Both the position numbers and the translations under genes were made by a program. This document shows, one piece after another, positions 9,569 through 19,655 of a DNA stretch of 64,000 bases (position 1 is the stretch's first letter; every line of letters begins with the position of its first letter). The stretch is from Pontibacter sp. Tf4. Its GTDB lineage: Bacteria > Bacteroidota > Bacteroidia > Cytophagales > Hymenobacteraceae. The stretch spans positions 310,001-374,000 of the forward strand of contig NZ_JACKZC010000001.1 in NCBI RefSeq assembly GCF_014212495.1. Reading direction: 5' to 3'. The notes under the pieces are model-generated. The model had not been told where the DNA came from, did not search any database, and saw nothing but the letters and a program-made list of their open reading frames with translations.

Positions 9569-11215
9569 TTAGCCTTTCCTGAAAAGGTGACTTAATATCT
9601 CTAATCCTAACTTAGTGGTGTAGTACTGTTGTGCCGGACTGCTTAGCTTATCCTTCACAGTTCGATCTAATAGCTTGAACTCAAGTAAAGGTTCAATGTA
9701 TCTTCTCACATTATCAGTATGATTAGAAAGACCTAACTCCTTCTCTAGTATATCTTTTCGCTTAACAGGTCTAGTCGCATAAGCTAGTATCTTTACTATC
9801 TCTAGTCCAATTCCTGCTATGGTCTTTCTTAGCTTCTTCTGTTCTGTAACTCCTAGTACTTGTTCAAGTGTGTCCTCTAACTCCTTTTGAACCTCGCTTC
9901 TAGTTTTAGTTCCTAGCCTATCTTGGTCGTTATCTTGGTCGGTTCCGACTAGGTCTTCGACTAGGAATGAAAGATGACAAAAGATCTCTACCTCAAAGAA
10001 AGTATGGTTATCATCTGTTCGAAAAGAAGGAACAGGAGATCCATTAATTTCTAGGGTTCGTTTGATAGTAGGAATACCAGTAGCTCTACCCTCAGTAAGA
10101 TCTAGTTCTTTTAAGAAGTCTCCCAGTCTTCGGTTGCGGTAGCGCCTAGGTCTGATCCTGCCACTTTCTAAATCTTCTTGTCGGATAGAACGGTCTGGAC
10201 CTCCGTAATTAAGAATGACAATAGAAGCAGGCGTAATGCGAATCTCTACTTGTTCCCGAACCTGGTAATCCCGGTGGTACAGGGCATTTACTATCGCCTC
10301 TTCTAAAGCTGCATAAGGATAATTCCAAACACGTACAGCTTCAGGTTGGTCGTGCTGCTTAATTATCTTTCCCCTGAGAAAGTTCGTCTGCAGTAGGTCT
10401 AAGGTTTTCTGGATCATGGAAGGCACAGGACCGGTTATCTTGGGGAATTCCGTAAATTCTGGATCTGCCTCACCTTTAGGAAAATATACTACATCCACCC
10501 AAGTAGCAGGAAAGAATTGTTCAGGATGTTCATGAAACATCATCAAAGCCACGTTTCGAGGAAACCGATGCTCTGATGGCCCTTCCACGAGTAGCATTTA
10601 TTCAAACACATTAACTTTGTTTAACTGTGTTAGAGAATGCACTAACCTGCTACCTACTTTTCGTAAGTGATCTTGCACAAGCACAATGGATACATCATCA
10701 AGGCTTGCATTAGTATTAGGACGGTCGTCAAAGGGCACCTGGTTCGCTAAACTGATCAGCTCTTGCTGCGTCTCCTGATCCGCCTTAACAGAATTAGCAT
10801 AACGGCGAACGTAGTAAAAATATCGTTTTTGATTAGCTGTTATCTGCTCGGGTACTTCATAAGGACAATTTGATACACTAGGCATCCAAATGATTATTAG
10901 CTGCTGAACATCTACTTCTTCTATTAAGATCTTAGGGCTATAGAGTGGCCTAATCAGATTATTAAACCCGATCAACTTCTATTGAATCTCGGCAATTCCT
11001 GAAGTGGCAAGTCCTTTTACTGGAGGCTTTGCAGACCAATTTTCTTCCGCTATCCCTACAATGATGTACCCACTGCCCGTAATATTAAAATCATTAGCAA
11101 AGGCACAAATAGACCTATAAATAGCATCAGGGTTCCAGCCTTCTTTAAACTCAATGCGGTCTGATTCGATGGAGCGGTGATGCAGCAGGTCTTCTATATT
11201 TATATGTAAGGGCAT
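9569..11215 (-). pseudogene. Schlafen AlbA_2 / RecG-like ATP-binding protein, interrupted by two in-frame stops
   Basis: One continuous frame of 549 codons is broken by TAG at 10979-10981 and TAA at 10598-10600, with no frameshift. Part 1 has the AlbA_2 signature (IESDRIEFKEGWNPDAIYRSICAFANDF). Part 2 continues it (KLIGFNNLIRPLYSPKILIEE). Part 3 holds the LLVEGPSEHRFPRNVAL and YAALEEAIVNALYHRDY segments of the HATPase_c_4/RecG-like region, followed by a C-terminal winged helix (about 9590-9830). Intact relatives are putative ATP-binding nucleic acid enzymes or regulators, often in defence islands. Both stops could come from CAG and CAA by a C-to-T change. Decay is the simplest reading; suppression or re-initiation (an ATG directly follows the second stop) cannot be excluded. 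Confidence 0.8.
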
Positions 11216-11371
11216 AAAGTAAAAGTAACATAGTCAAATGGATTGAGCAACATTCTAAAGAGCGAAAAGGCAATCAAATAATATTATAACAATGTAAAGA
11301 TTTAATGACTAAAGAAATGTGCTTGGGATAGAAAACTCTTTCTATATTTATGTATTGTTATCTATAAGTCT

Positions 11372-12559
11372 ATGACAAAGTCTAAAATTCGCATCTTTAA
11401 AATGGAGAACAGCCGGGTGTACTATACTCCGAATGCTTTTATTCCTATCATGAATACTTCCCTGGCAGGCAAAAACGTGCAGTTTGCGCCTAATACCTAT
11501 TGGGAAGTAGAAATAAATAAATATGATGCTGCTACCGAGGAGATAGAGGTGAAAGTTACGGACTTTAGAAGTACAGCCATAAACGCATTTAAGGTACAGA
11601 CAACATCAGTACAGCTTAACAGTTTAAAATTTGAACACCTCGCTAAATCTTATGCAAGATCTTCTGATTCAGAGTTTGAGTATCTAGTAAATAAACAAGT
11701 TGATTATATAGTACTTAAACAACCAATTGAAATTGAAGAGCAAGAAGAAAAACACCAAATAAGTTACTCTTTAAAGGATTTGGATTTTCAGAATGGGAAA
11801 GTCAACCTTACACTTAATGGAAAACACATCCCTGGAATCCTACAGGATGTGCAAGTAACTATCCCCAACCCGGCTTCTATAGAGCAACTAAACGCAATCA
11901 AGCCTTATATCATAAAAAGTCTAGGCTCCGAGCTGGTAACAGTACATGTACAGCTGAAAAGAAAAGGACCACGTGTGTATGGGATAACCGGCCACTCTGA
12001 CGAGTTAGGAAAGATAAATGAGCAGCTTATTGAAAAAGCACAGTATGATTACCTGGTGCACATGATTGCTTCTTCACCTGCTAATCACACTACATCATTT
12101 AGCCCTGAAGAGTTTGGAGAGCAGTTAAACCTAAAGATCAATCCGGTTAAAACATTAGACTTTCTTCGGGATCTGAATCAAGTAAAAAAGGCACTTCATT
12201 TTGAACACATAGAGTACCTATGTGTTCGGCAGAATGATAGTTTTCCCATCAGGTTTATTACAGCTCCAGCATTTGCCTTTTTACTGGTTATAGAAGCACG
12301 TAACAGCTTTTATGCTGTCTTAGAGTGCTATGATAAACCTTTAGCCACCTATATCTGGCGCTATAGTAAAACTACGGAAGACATTAAGACGCAGCTAAAA
12401 CAAGTGTATGCAGCGGTAGAGAAAGAAGTTGTAAAAGCGGGCAAAAGAGCTAGTTATATTAAAGACAAACCTGATAATTTCGTGAAAGTTGAGCATAACT
12501 ACAAAGCCTTGAATGGTGCTCAATTATGGCAGCAAGAAATGGAATCGATACTGCTATAA
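11372..12559 (+). CDS. Unknown protein, 395 aa, in the defence region
   Basis: I do not recognise this protein. It is soluble, without signal peptide. The N-terminal half (to about 190) is rich in beta-type alternation (VYYTPNAFIPIMNTSLAGKN), with an acidic stretch EIEEQEEKHQ near 130. The C-terminal part contains ITAPAFAFLLVIEARNSFYAVLECYDKP, whose acidic residues within hydrophobic strands recall a nuclease-like core, but no complete PD-(D/E)XK motif is evident. It is followed 73 bases later by a 109-aa gene on the same strand and lies between the schlafen pseudogene and the qat operon. A defence role is suggested by location only. Confidence 0.55.
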   Translation: MTKSKIRIFKMENSRVYYTPNAFIPIMNTSLAGKNVQFAPNTYWEVEINKYDAATEEIEVKVTDFRSTAINAFKVQTTSVQLNSLKFEHLAKSYARSSDSEFEYLVNKQVDYIVLKQPIEIEEQEEKHQISYSLKDLDFQNGKVNLTLNGKHIPGILQDVQVTIPNPASIEQLNAIKPYIIKSLGSELVTVHVQLKRKGPRVYGITGHSDELGKINEQLIEKAQYDYLVHMIASSPANHTTSFSPEEFGEQLNLKINPVKTLDFLRDLNQVKKALHFEHIEYLCVRQNDSFPIRFITAPAFAFLLVIEARNSFYAVLECYDKPLATYIWRYSKTTEDIKTQLKQVYAAVEKEVVKAGKRASYIKDKPDNFVKVEHNYKALNGAQLWQQEMESILL

Positions 12560-12632
12560 CTAGCCTGACGAAGGGCTAGGAAAAACCAAATGCTAAATCA
12601 ATAGATATTATTCTTAAAGAATTGCTGAGCTT

Positions 12633-12962
12633 ATGAGTTGGAACGTTGAGAGTGCAAACGATTATTTCATAAAGGAATATGAGCGATATAGCCCAGACAA
12701 ATACAAGCACAAGCCTCAGAACATTATTTATAAAGGTTTGCATGACTTGGAACTGGCATACCAGGACTTATATTACAACTGTGCCCTTAACGCATGTTCC
12801 AAAGACGAGCTATTAGACTTCTTAGACTCTGTAAAGCACTCTAAGCTATTACTTGCAGGGAACAGCAAAGCTTTGGATGTAGAGAAATATGCTACTGTGT
12901 ACGCTGAAAAAGCGACTAAGCTTAAGATAGAGATTGAAGAGGGTAAACTATCTTTCGCTTAA
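12633..12962 (+). CDS. Hypothetical protein, 109 aa
   Basis: A small, mainly helical, Tyr- and Lys-rich protein (SANDYFIKEYERYSPDKYKH...) with no recognised domain, signal peptide or metal motif. It follows the 395-aa unknown gene by 73 bases on the same strand and may be its partner. Two Cys (NCALNACSKDE) are the only notable residues. It converges on qatD, whose stop lies 134 bases further. The codon pattern is consistent with a real gene; the function is unknown. Confidence 0.5.
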   Translation: MSWNVESANDYFIKEYERYSPDKYKHKPQNIIYKGLHDLELAYQDLYYNCALNACSKDELLDFLDSVKHSKLLLAGNSKALDVEKYATVYAEKATKLKIEIEEGKLSFA

Positions 12963-13095
12963 GATATAGCCGACGTATGTACATTTAACTATTCTCATTT
13001 GAAAAAGCCTAAGGAGGATGATTTATATTTTTTTATAATACTTAAGGATAAATAGTATAAAGCATTTCACGAAATCAAATTATTTAATTGGGATT

Positions 13096-13824
13096 TTATC
13101 GTAATGGCTTTAGCAAAGATTGGAAGTTGTGCTTTATCTGTTGTTGCACATCATTAGCAGCGATACCCCAAGCTTTCGACAGAAAATTAATAACAACTTT
13201 CACATCAGCTGGCTCGACTATTCTATTGTTATATTGGACATAAGGACCATCTGTTTCAGTTAACAGTTGGTTTCTAGGAATTTGCTTAATTAAAGTTTGT
13301 CCTTTATTTGATCGAATCATTTCTGGATTGACAGAAAAGTAATAACCCGATTCTGCAATTGTCTTTAGAATACTAGCAGAACCAGTATACCAATGAAATA
13401 TAGCCAAATTAATCTGGTGCTTCTTTAGCATTGTTAAGGTATCACTCTCCGCACCACGAGAGTGTAAACTTAAAAGCTTTTTTTTGCCTCTTACCTTACT
13501 CAAAATATAATCAAAGCTCTTGATTTGTCTTTTTTTAGTTGCTAAGCCAATACGGCTAAAGTCAAGACCTACTTCACCTATATAAGATGTAAGATCGAGA
13601 TACTTGTCAAAAAGGGAATATTCTTCTGCATGCCGATCTGCATAAAGAGGGTGCATTCCTAAAGCAATTCTAATATTTTTAAATCCCTGCAGATGTTGTA
13701 TGCCTTGCCCGAAGTGACTAGGAAGATTAGTCATTGCTAAAGTAGTTACACCTGCCTGGTCACAACGTTTAGCTACCGCAATGGGATCAGGATAAAGATC
13801 TAAATGACAGTGAGAATCTATCAT
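13096..13824 (-). CDS. qatD: QatD, TatD-like metal-dependent DNase of the Qat defence system
   Basis: 242 aa, TatD/amidohydrolase fold. The start has the metal-binding HxH (MIDSHCHLDLY, His5 and His7). Further ligands are visible in GEVGLDFSR, LLSLHSRGAE, AIFHWYTG and LLTETDGPYV. TatD enzymes are Mg-dependent DNases. In the Qat system described by Gao and colleagues (2020), the fourth gene is a TatD-like nuclease. The start codon overlaps the stop of qatC (ATGA), so the two are coupled. It is the last gene of the leftward four-gene operon. Family and context agree, so the assignment is firm. Confidence 0.9.
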   Translation of the reverse strand: MIDSHCHLDLYPDPIAVAKRCDQAGVTTLAMTNLPSHFGQGIQHLQGFKNIRIALGMHPLYADRHAEEYSLFDKYLDLTSYIGEVGLDFSRIGLATKKRQIKSFDYILSKVRGKKKLLSLHSRGAESDTLTMLKKHQINLAIFHWYTGSASILKTIAESGYYFSVNPEMIRSNKGQTLIKQIPRNQLLTETDGPYVQYNNRIVEPADVKVVINFLSKAWGIAANDVQQQIKHNFQSLLKPLR

Positions 13825-15194
13825 GGCATTCCGGCTTTGTGTCTGATTACGGAATCAGGATTTTGTCTAATCCAATCTTTTAGCTCTTTACGAGTTTTCT
13901 GGACTACATTAGCAAACTGCGGTACCATAGAAAAGTCATTTAGTCCGTTAACTATGAGCTCGGTTTGTATGTCATCAAAGCTTAAGTTATTTTTTAGAAA
14001 TTCAAGGCATGCGTCAAGATCTTGACCTCGTTTGCCAATTAATCTGGAATTTGATGAATCACGTTTTAACTCTTCTATATAAATACCATATGTAGTATTA
14101 TCAGCATAATTAGCTAGTGCTGCACGTCGATATACACAAGGCATACAGACACCACAATGGGTTGCACTACGCTTCCACCCGTTTTTGTGCCCACGTTTAC
14201 CACATGAATTTGAAAAGTTAATGATACTTAGTAAAAATGGCAAGTCTGCGCAATTTACTACCATCTCCCCTTTAGTTAGAGTCTCATAGGGGTTTGTCAC
14301 ATTATTCGCCAATTGTAAGCCACCAAGAAGCTGTCTTACATCTTCAAGTAAACGTGGATGCGTTGTACGGGTACTGCAAGCAGAACGTCTTGAAGGACTA
14401 AGTGGGTAATTCAACGATACGCTTCCGTTCTCAGGAACCCATACAGGTATGCTATGACCATATGCGTTCGCTGCAAGTACTGCTAAGCTAATAAACAAAA
14501 GAGATCGGCTTCGTAGGGTATTTTCTCTGGTGCCTAAGGACGCATTTTCCAAATACACTCCCACAGATTCGCTCCAAGCGATTGGCTGCTTAAATCTACT
14601 AGATAGTTCAGTATATAACTTTATTTGATCCCCTTTAGGCCCAGCCATATTTGGGTCATAATGTGAAATTAATAGTAAGTTCTTAGTCGGTTCTTGTTCC
14701 AGGAAGTCTATTGCACCGATTAAAGAGTCCAGACCTCCAGAAAAAAGGTTTACATGATCAATTGTTTTATGTGATAGCAGAACAGTGGCTTGGGAAGGTA
14801 ATACCAATGAACTTGTTGTGAATTGTACATCCCAATAATCACCAGTTAGAAAAGATAAAATTCCAGCCACTTCCTGCTCTTTACCCTGCCAATTAGTAAT
14901 ATCCAATACAGGCACTGTCATCTTCAGCTCGCGCGACCAGCCATCGACCGAGTAAGGACGACGCTCAATAAATCTATCAATGCCATATGCACAAGCTGCT
15001 ATAAAGAAAAAATCAAAGGCACTTGCTGGAGCATGAGCGCACAAATCTAATATTCCGTCGCAGTTTATAATAATGTCCGCACTTTGACTTTGATTAGGCG
15101 GTGTAGTTCGAGGATCGTTAAATACTATATGAGCGCGCAAAATATTGTCAGCTCCTATTGCTGAACCTGAGCTAATACGTAAATCTAATTTCAT
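13821..15194 (-). CDS. qatC: QatC, QueC-like protein of the Qat defence system
   Basis: 457 aa. The PP-loop motif SGGLDS is at residues 152-157, followed by a QueC-type ATP pyrophosphatase fold. A zinc site like that of QueC is formed by Cys331, Cys347, Cys350 and Cys353 (CGKRGHKNGW...HCGVCMPC). QueC makes the nitrile of preQ0; QatC is the QueC-like member of the four-gene Qat anti-phage system. The N-terminal 150 residues are an extra domain absent from housekeeping QueC. It shares TAATG with qatB and ATGA with qatD, showing tight coupling. No queuosine genes lie nearby, which supports a defence role rather than tRNA modification. Confidence 0.92.
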   Translation of the reverse strand: MKLDLRISSGSAIGADNILRAHIVFNDPRTTPPNQSQSADIIINCDGILDLCAHAPASAFDFFFIAACAYGIDRFIERRPYSVDGWSRELKMTVPVLDITNWQGKEQEVAGILSFLTGDYWDVQFTTSSLVLPSQATVLLSHKTIDHVNLFSGGLDSLIGAIDFLEQEPTKNLLLISHYDPNMAGPKGDQIKLYTELSSRFKQPIAWSESVGVYLENASLGTRENTLRSRSLLFISLAVLAANAYGHSIPVWVPENGSVSLNYPLSPSRRSACSTRTTHPRLLEDVRQLLGGLQLANNVTNPYETLTKGEMVVNCADLPFLLSIINFSNSCGKRGHKNGWKRSATHCGVCMPCVYRRAALANYADNTTYGIYIEELKRDSSNSRLIGKRGQDLDACLEFLKNNLSFDDIQTELIVNGLNDFSMVPQFANVVQKTRKELKDWIRQNPDSVIRHKAGMP

Positions 15195-15994
15195 TATTGA
15201 AAGATAACTAGTACACTATCGAAAATATCGTCTATAATTTGATGCCCCTGTGGCCCGTGCCAATTTATTTGTGATATAGGTTTTGTGGCTCCCATTACAC
15301 GTACACGGCCAATTATGTCCAGCTTAATTTCATCAAACGTGGCTGAAGAAACTGCCTTTCCTCGATCTTGTGTAATTTTCTCCTGAAACCTCTGAGATAG
15401 ATGCTCAAAAATGTAAAATCCGAAATATTCGCATAATAGAAACTCTACACCATTTGCAGCGATTGCGCCTTGCATAACTCTCTCAAGGTCTTCTGGTGTT
15501 TGGGCTTGTTCAGCATAATGTTGCATGAGGTGATTACAGGCTGCGTTAGCTGCCGTTTCATCCATTCCTGTGCTTGCATCGGAGCAATAAGCCACAATAC
15601 GTCGTATGATTTCATCATTGGTGAGGCCAGTAAGATTAGCTAAAGGGCTGGTGACAGTAGACAATGCCGCAGCTAAACCACCAGTAGCAACTACTGACAA
15701 AAATCCAGAGAGACGCTGAGCTCCACGACGACCTGAGCGGCCGAGCGTAGCAGAGCGACCTGATTTTACTGCTGCTCGCCCACCGGAAGCTTGAATAAGG
15801 CGCCCTACAGTTTGTTTTACCTGTTCTTGCCGACGCTTAGTGAGTTGTTGTTGCTTTTTAGTATTAGGTTCATCTTTTTTTTCTTCAGTTTGTTCTTTTT
15901 GAATTGTGCCAGCAACAGAAGTAACACCTCTTGATATGTTCCCCCAGTTGGGCTCTCCAGTAACTCCCGGTACAATGCGTTGTGTAGTTCCCAT
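15194..15994 (-). CDS. qatB: QatB, accessory protein of the Qat defence system
   Basis: 266 aa. The N-terminal ~100 residues are low complexity and basic (Lys/Gln/Arg stretches such as KKQQQLTKRRQEQVKQTV, then RSGRRGAQRL). The C-terminal ~165 residues are a helical domain with acidic patches. No enzyme motif is visible. QatB proteins have no assigned activity; the identity here comes from its size, its composition and its place between the KAP ATPase and the QueC-like gene. The start overlaps the qatA stop by one base (TAATG), as does its own stop with qatC. It is probably part of a complex with QatA or QatC. Confidence 0.85.
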   Translation of the reverse strand: MGTTQRIVPGVTGEPNWGNISRGVTSVAGTIQKEQTEEKKDEPNTKKQQQLTKRRQEQVKQTVGRLIQASGGRAAVKSGRSATLGRSGRRGAQRLSGFLSVVATGGLAAALSTVTSPLANLTGLTNDEIIRRIVAYCSDASTGMDETAANAACNHLMQHYAEQAQTPEDLERVMQGAIAANGVEFLLCEYFGFYIFEHLSQRFQEKITQDRGKAVSSATFDEIKLDIIGRVRVMGATKPISQINWHGPQGHQIIDDIFDSVLVIFQ

Positions 15995-17904
15995 TATTTC
16001 TTTTTAGTAATGAAAGCCTTTCCAATCTTAGATTTAGGATCATAAACAGTAGCTAGCTCCATAATAGAAGGTGTTTTGTTTGAGATCAATTCTATAGTGT
16101 TATGTATGTGGTATGGAATGTCCGTATGATTGGTTTTACCTAGTGCTTCCTTATAACGAACAAGAGCATTAGGCATTTCTATAGCTATAAATTCCAAGAA
16201 TATGCGATGTCCTTTTACCAAAGCAGGTCGCTTAACGACTTCCTTTACTAACATTTCTAATAGTATTTCCTGCTCTGTTTCAGTTAAAGTTGCAGTTGCA
16301 TTTAGTGCTTTAGCCCGTAGAATAGTTTCAGAGCCGTAGTCCATTAAATCCCTGAAGATATTCTTTATATGTGAAGGAATAAGCGAGGCTCCACTTATGC
16401 TAGTTGATAGCTGATCTCGTGATAACCAGAAGTAATCTCTCAAATCAACTTCAGTAAGCTTGGGTTCAACTAACAGCCATCTTACTAATTTAGAAGACTT
16501 CCAAACTGCCCCATACTTGGCACTGATCTCGTCAAACTTAGAATCACTAGCCCAGCTTTCTAGTTCAGCTAATTCAACTGACTCTCCCTGTTGTGAAGCT
16601 TGCCAATCATATAGCTTCCTGAATTGCTCAGGCTCTACATATTCTAACACCATAAGCTTAGCTAAAACATCAAGTTCGAAAGTGGCTAATTTAGCTACAC
16701 CAGCTAAGCGAGTGCGCAGGGTAAATGAATTTAAGAACCGTTTAATTTGTCTTGGATTACCTTTAAGTCCTTCTGTAATGACAGGTGCTAATGATGTTAT
16801 TAAAGGAGCACTCTGCCGCAGTTGCTCTTCTTCTGTAGCTGTTAATAGAGTTTGAATATCACCGAATCCAAAGGTTCCATAGCGATTAGCCGATCTAAAC
16901 TCTGTAAATTTATCTAATACACATTGCTGCCTTTCTGTAGTCAAGTACTTTTCACAGAACAACAATGACAAGTAAGTCTCTACTTCTGGGTCAGATAGAC
17001 GCGGTAAGTGATATGGCACTTGAATTAGCTTTTCAAGATAATCTTTTACGAATTGATTACTTATTTGCTCTGTCCTTGTGTCAGCGTTTGCAGGATCATC
17101 AGAGGTCATACGAGATTTGTATCGAAATTCTATCGCATGTTTAACGATACGGGGATCAGCACCTATTACAAAAGCTGTTTTGGGAACATTTAGGAAAAGC
17201 TTAATAGCCTCTAAATTCTCAATAAGTCGCTCAGGACTACAACGGTCTAAGTCGTCAATCAAGACTACTAGACGCTTGATTCTTGTTTCTGCTAAAAGCT
17301 CTTCAAACCTATCTCGGAATTCGCGAATGAGCATAGCTTTTTCCTCTGGCGCTTCGTTAAAGATTGAGTTTGAATCGGCTGGTTCAGCCATAGCTTTATC
17401 TGAGACTAACTCCTCACCTAAACCAACTATACCTGCTACCTTTTCGCCTAATCCTGTAGGTAATGCGCCCGAAAATGCAGCAGCAATACCTACAGGACCA
17501 CCTACAGAAGCCATAATTAGTGGTAGCGCTACATTCTTAAATCCTAAGCCCATTGCCCGCATCCAGTTAACAGATTTAAATAGCTGCGTAACTCTAGATT
17601 TAACCTCTGCTCCAAACCTCTTCTCATCATCAAAAGCCTTAAGAATAGAGTCAAGTAAGGCGGCTTTGGCATCATCATATCCTTCAAACACCCAACCGTT
17701 AAAGTATAGGCAAACGGTATCATCATCAAGTGCCTGCAATCGATTCTCCATCATCTTCATGATGCTGGATTTACCACTTCCCCAATCGCCAAACACGCCT
17801 ATTGTCACAGGTAGTATTCCATCATCCAGCACTAATGCTTCCAGTAAATCGGCATGCACCCTAAAACCAAGTAAATCATTGGTGGTTTCGCTATCTGACC
17901 ACAT
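15994..17904 (-). CDS. qatA: QatA, KAP-family P-loop ATPase of the Qat defence system
   Basis: 636 aa. Walker A is GDWGSGKSS (residues 39-47). Walker B is RLVVLIDDLDRC (211-222). These are classic KAP NTPase motifs; between them lies a hydrophobic, Gly/Ala-rich insert (about 115-165), as in KAP proteins, that may touch a membrane. The later FVIGADPRIVKHAI and NPRQIKRFLNSFTLR segments also fit the KAP family. QatA is the first gene of the operon QatABCD. The ATPase probably senses or powers the response; the trigger is unknown. The promoter must lie in the AT-rich gap 17905-17982, but I see no clear TAnnTTTG there. Confidence 0.92.
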   Translation of the reverse strand: MWSDSETTNDLLGFRVHADLLEALVLDDGILPVTIGVFGDWGSGKSSIMKMMENRLQALDDDTVCLYFNGWVFEGYDDAKAALLDSILKAFDDEKRFGAEVKSRVTQLFKSVNWMRAMGLGFKNVALPLIMASVGGPVGIAAAFSGALPTGLGEKVAGIVGLGEELVSDKAMAEPADSNSIFNEAPEEKAMLIREFRDRFEELLAETRIKRLVVLIDDLDRCSPERLIENLEAIKLFLNVPKTAFVIGADPRIVKHAIEFRYKSRMTSDDPANADTRTEQISNQFVKDYLEKLIQVPYHLPRLSDPEVETYLSLLFCEKYLTTERQQCVLDKFTEFRSANRYGTFGFGDIQTLLTATEEEQLRQSAPLITSLAPVITEGLKGNPRQIKRFLNSFTLRTRLAGVAKLATFELDVLAKLMVLEYVEPEQFRKLYDWQASQQGESVELAELESWASDSKFDEISAKYGAVWKSSKLVRWLLVEPKLTEVDLRDYFWLSRDQLSTSISGASLIPSHIKNIFRDLMDYGSETILRAKALNATATLTETEQEILLEMLVKEVVKRPALVKGHRIFLEFIAIEMPNALVRYKEALGKTNHTDIPYHIHNTIELISNKTPSIMELATVYDPKSKIGKAFITKKK

Positions 17905-17982
17905 ATATTTTTATGTTAACTGAATAAAACATCTTTAATCATGATCTGTAGATTCAACTAATAAATTGAAGTTAATTGATAA

Positions 17983-19257
17983 TTATAAATCCGCTTTGAA
18001 TTCGACCGGCTCCTCCACAATAGCAACAACCTCTACGGCAAAGTGAATACCATCCAGACTAGCAGGATTGTAGAAGCCAAGAAATAAGTTCTCTCCTTTT
18101 TGCTTTACAGGTACAATTGCAGCTGTTAAATTTTCGCGTGAGCCTTCCCACACTGGGTTTGGATTCTGCTTCTGCATAAAATGATTCACCTTTGCTTTGC
18201 TGTCGAAGAGATAGACATTACACACGTCTCCTCCTGGGGGCGCAGTTAAAAAATCGGTGGTTAACTTTAATATGCCAGACTGGTCAATCAAAAGTGTCAG
18301 TTCCGAAGCTAATTTAAATTTATCCTGAGCAGCTTGCAATTCAGCCTTATTGCGAAAGGCGATGAATTCATAATACCACTCTAGCGTATTATCGGGTAAT
18401 TTTATGGGTATAAATGTCCGGCTTGGTTGACTATTGTAGTAACTGAAGAGATAACCTTCATGAGGAGGTATCACGGTAACAGTCTTATATACTTTTCTTA
18501 TATTTATCTCCTTACCATTAATATCCCATCGTCGAACATTTCCGACTATTTTTCCTTCGTGGTAAACAGCTTCTTCTATCTTTTGGCCCTTCTCATCATA
18601 TGTTATGGAAGTACCCTGACGCACCTCCGGATGTTCCTTTAATAATTTACCATCCCATTGCAACATATTGGAATTTGCATAATAATCGCGTACCAGGCCT
18701 ATTGGCTTTCCATTCTGATAGGTAACATTTCGAATAAAAGCAGCATCCTGTTGCTGCTGCACTTCTTCTTTATCGCGGTCTAGGTAAACTGTCCAAGCTC
18801 CTTGCCTGACGCCATTCTGGGTACAATTAACCAACGGCAGCTGCAGCGTATACTGCCTTTTGCCCTCCGGCACGTCTACTTTGACAAAGCCTACTTTCTG
18901 CAGGCCTTTGCTCAGGGTAATGGGACTATCTGTTGCTGCGTTAGCAATGGAAAAGGCTTCTGTTGGTTGAATTTGCATAGCATACTGCCCCTGAAAGAGC
19001 TGGTCGCAACCTGCAAGCTTACCAAAGTAGTAGAACTGCCCGCTAGCAATGCCTTCCGGTAGTAGGGTAGCAGAATCATGAGCCGCAATGTTGATCCAGC
19101 CCTGTGTGTGCCAGCCTTTAAAGAGTCCCTTCTCATGGTAAAAGCCGATGGCAATCGAGACGGTTTGATTAGAAGGATTAATGACTTTTAGCTGCGCAGA
19201 AACTGGCCTGATTGCAAATAAGCTGCAGGCAAGAAAAATAAGTAAAAGTTTATGCAT
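17983..19257 (-). CDS. Secreted DUF1036/MORN-type repeat protein
   Basis: 424 aa with a signal peptide (MHKLLLIFLACSLFAIRPVSAQ). The N-terminal region (about 22-100), with GLFKGWHTQGWINIAAHDSATL and an exposed Trp/Gly pattern, resembles DUF1036. The middle (about 150-260) has MORN/YwqK-like strands (NGKPIGLVRDYYANSNMLQWDGKL, GTSITYDEKGQKIEEAVYHEGKIVG). The C-terminal third is unassigned. The protein is probably periplasmic or surface attached. Function unknown. It reads in the same direction as qatA but 78 bases upstream of its start and is not obviously part of that operon. Its codon use is more like the backbone than the defence genes. Confidence 0.6.
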   Translation of the reverse strand: MHKLLLIFLACSLFAIRPVSAQLKVINPSNQTVSIAIGFYHEKGLFKGWHTQGWINIAAHDSATLLPEGIASGQFYYFGKLAGCDQLFQGQYAMQIQPTEAFSIANAATDSPITLSKGLQKVGFVKVDVPEGKRQYTLQLPLVNCTQNGVRQGAWTVYLDRDKEEVQQQQDAAFIRNVTYQNGKPIGLVRDYYANSNMLQWDGKLLKEHPEVRQGTSITYDEKGQKIEEAVYHEGKIVGNVRRWDINGKEINIRKVYKTVTVIPPHEGYLFSYYNSQPSRTFIPIKLPDNTLEWYYEFIAFRNKAELQAAQDKFKLASELTLLIDQSGILKLTTDFLTAPPGGDVCNVYLFDSKAKVNHFMQKQNPNPVWEGSRENLTAAIVPVKQKGENLFLGFYNPASLDGIHFAVEVVAIVEEPVEFKADL

Positions 19258-19655
19258 TTCGCTTTCGGTTTATTTTACAGCAACTGTTTAAGCTGATGCC
19301 ATGGCTGTTAAGGGATTGGATAATAAGCATCTTTGCAGTGCATGCAGCTGCGTGCATTGTCTTTGAAGTAGGTCATGCGGATGTGGAGTAAATATCATTT
19401 GTTTTCAATAGTCTTAGGTAGCTTTAGTAATGCTAAAATACTATAATTTTATATTTAATATATAGTAAGTTGCTAATGTTTATTTTCCCGCACAGCAGCT
19501 AATTCTACTGCTAGACATCCCATTGCAAAAACGGCCAGCGTATTACCTGCACCGGCCCTTTGTTTCTTATTTTGTAAAGCAGCCACTGCTTTAGCAGCTA
19601 ATTGGGTATGCCTAATTTATCCGGCATCTGTGGCCTATACCCGACATTCCGGCCA

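Noticed and set aside
17078..17923. 281-aa plus-strand frame opposite qatA
   Set aside because: A Ser/Thr-rich antisense shadow of the KAP ATPase; the real gene has clear motifs.
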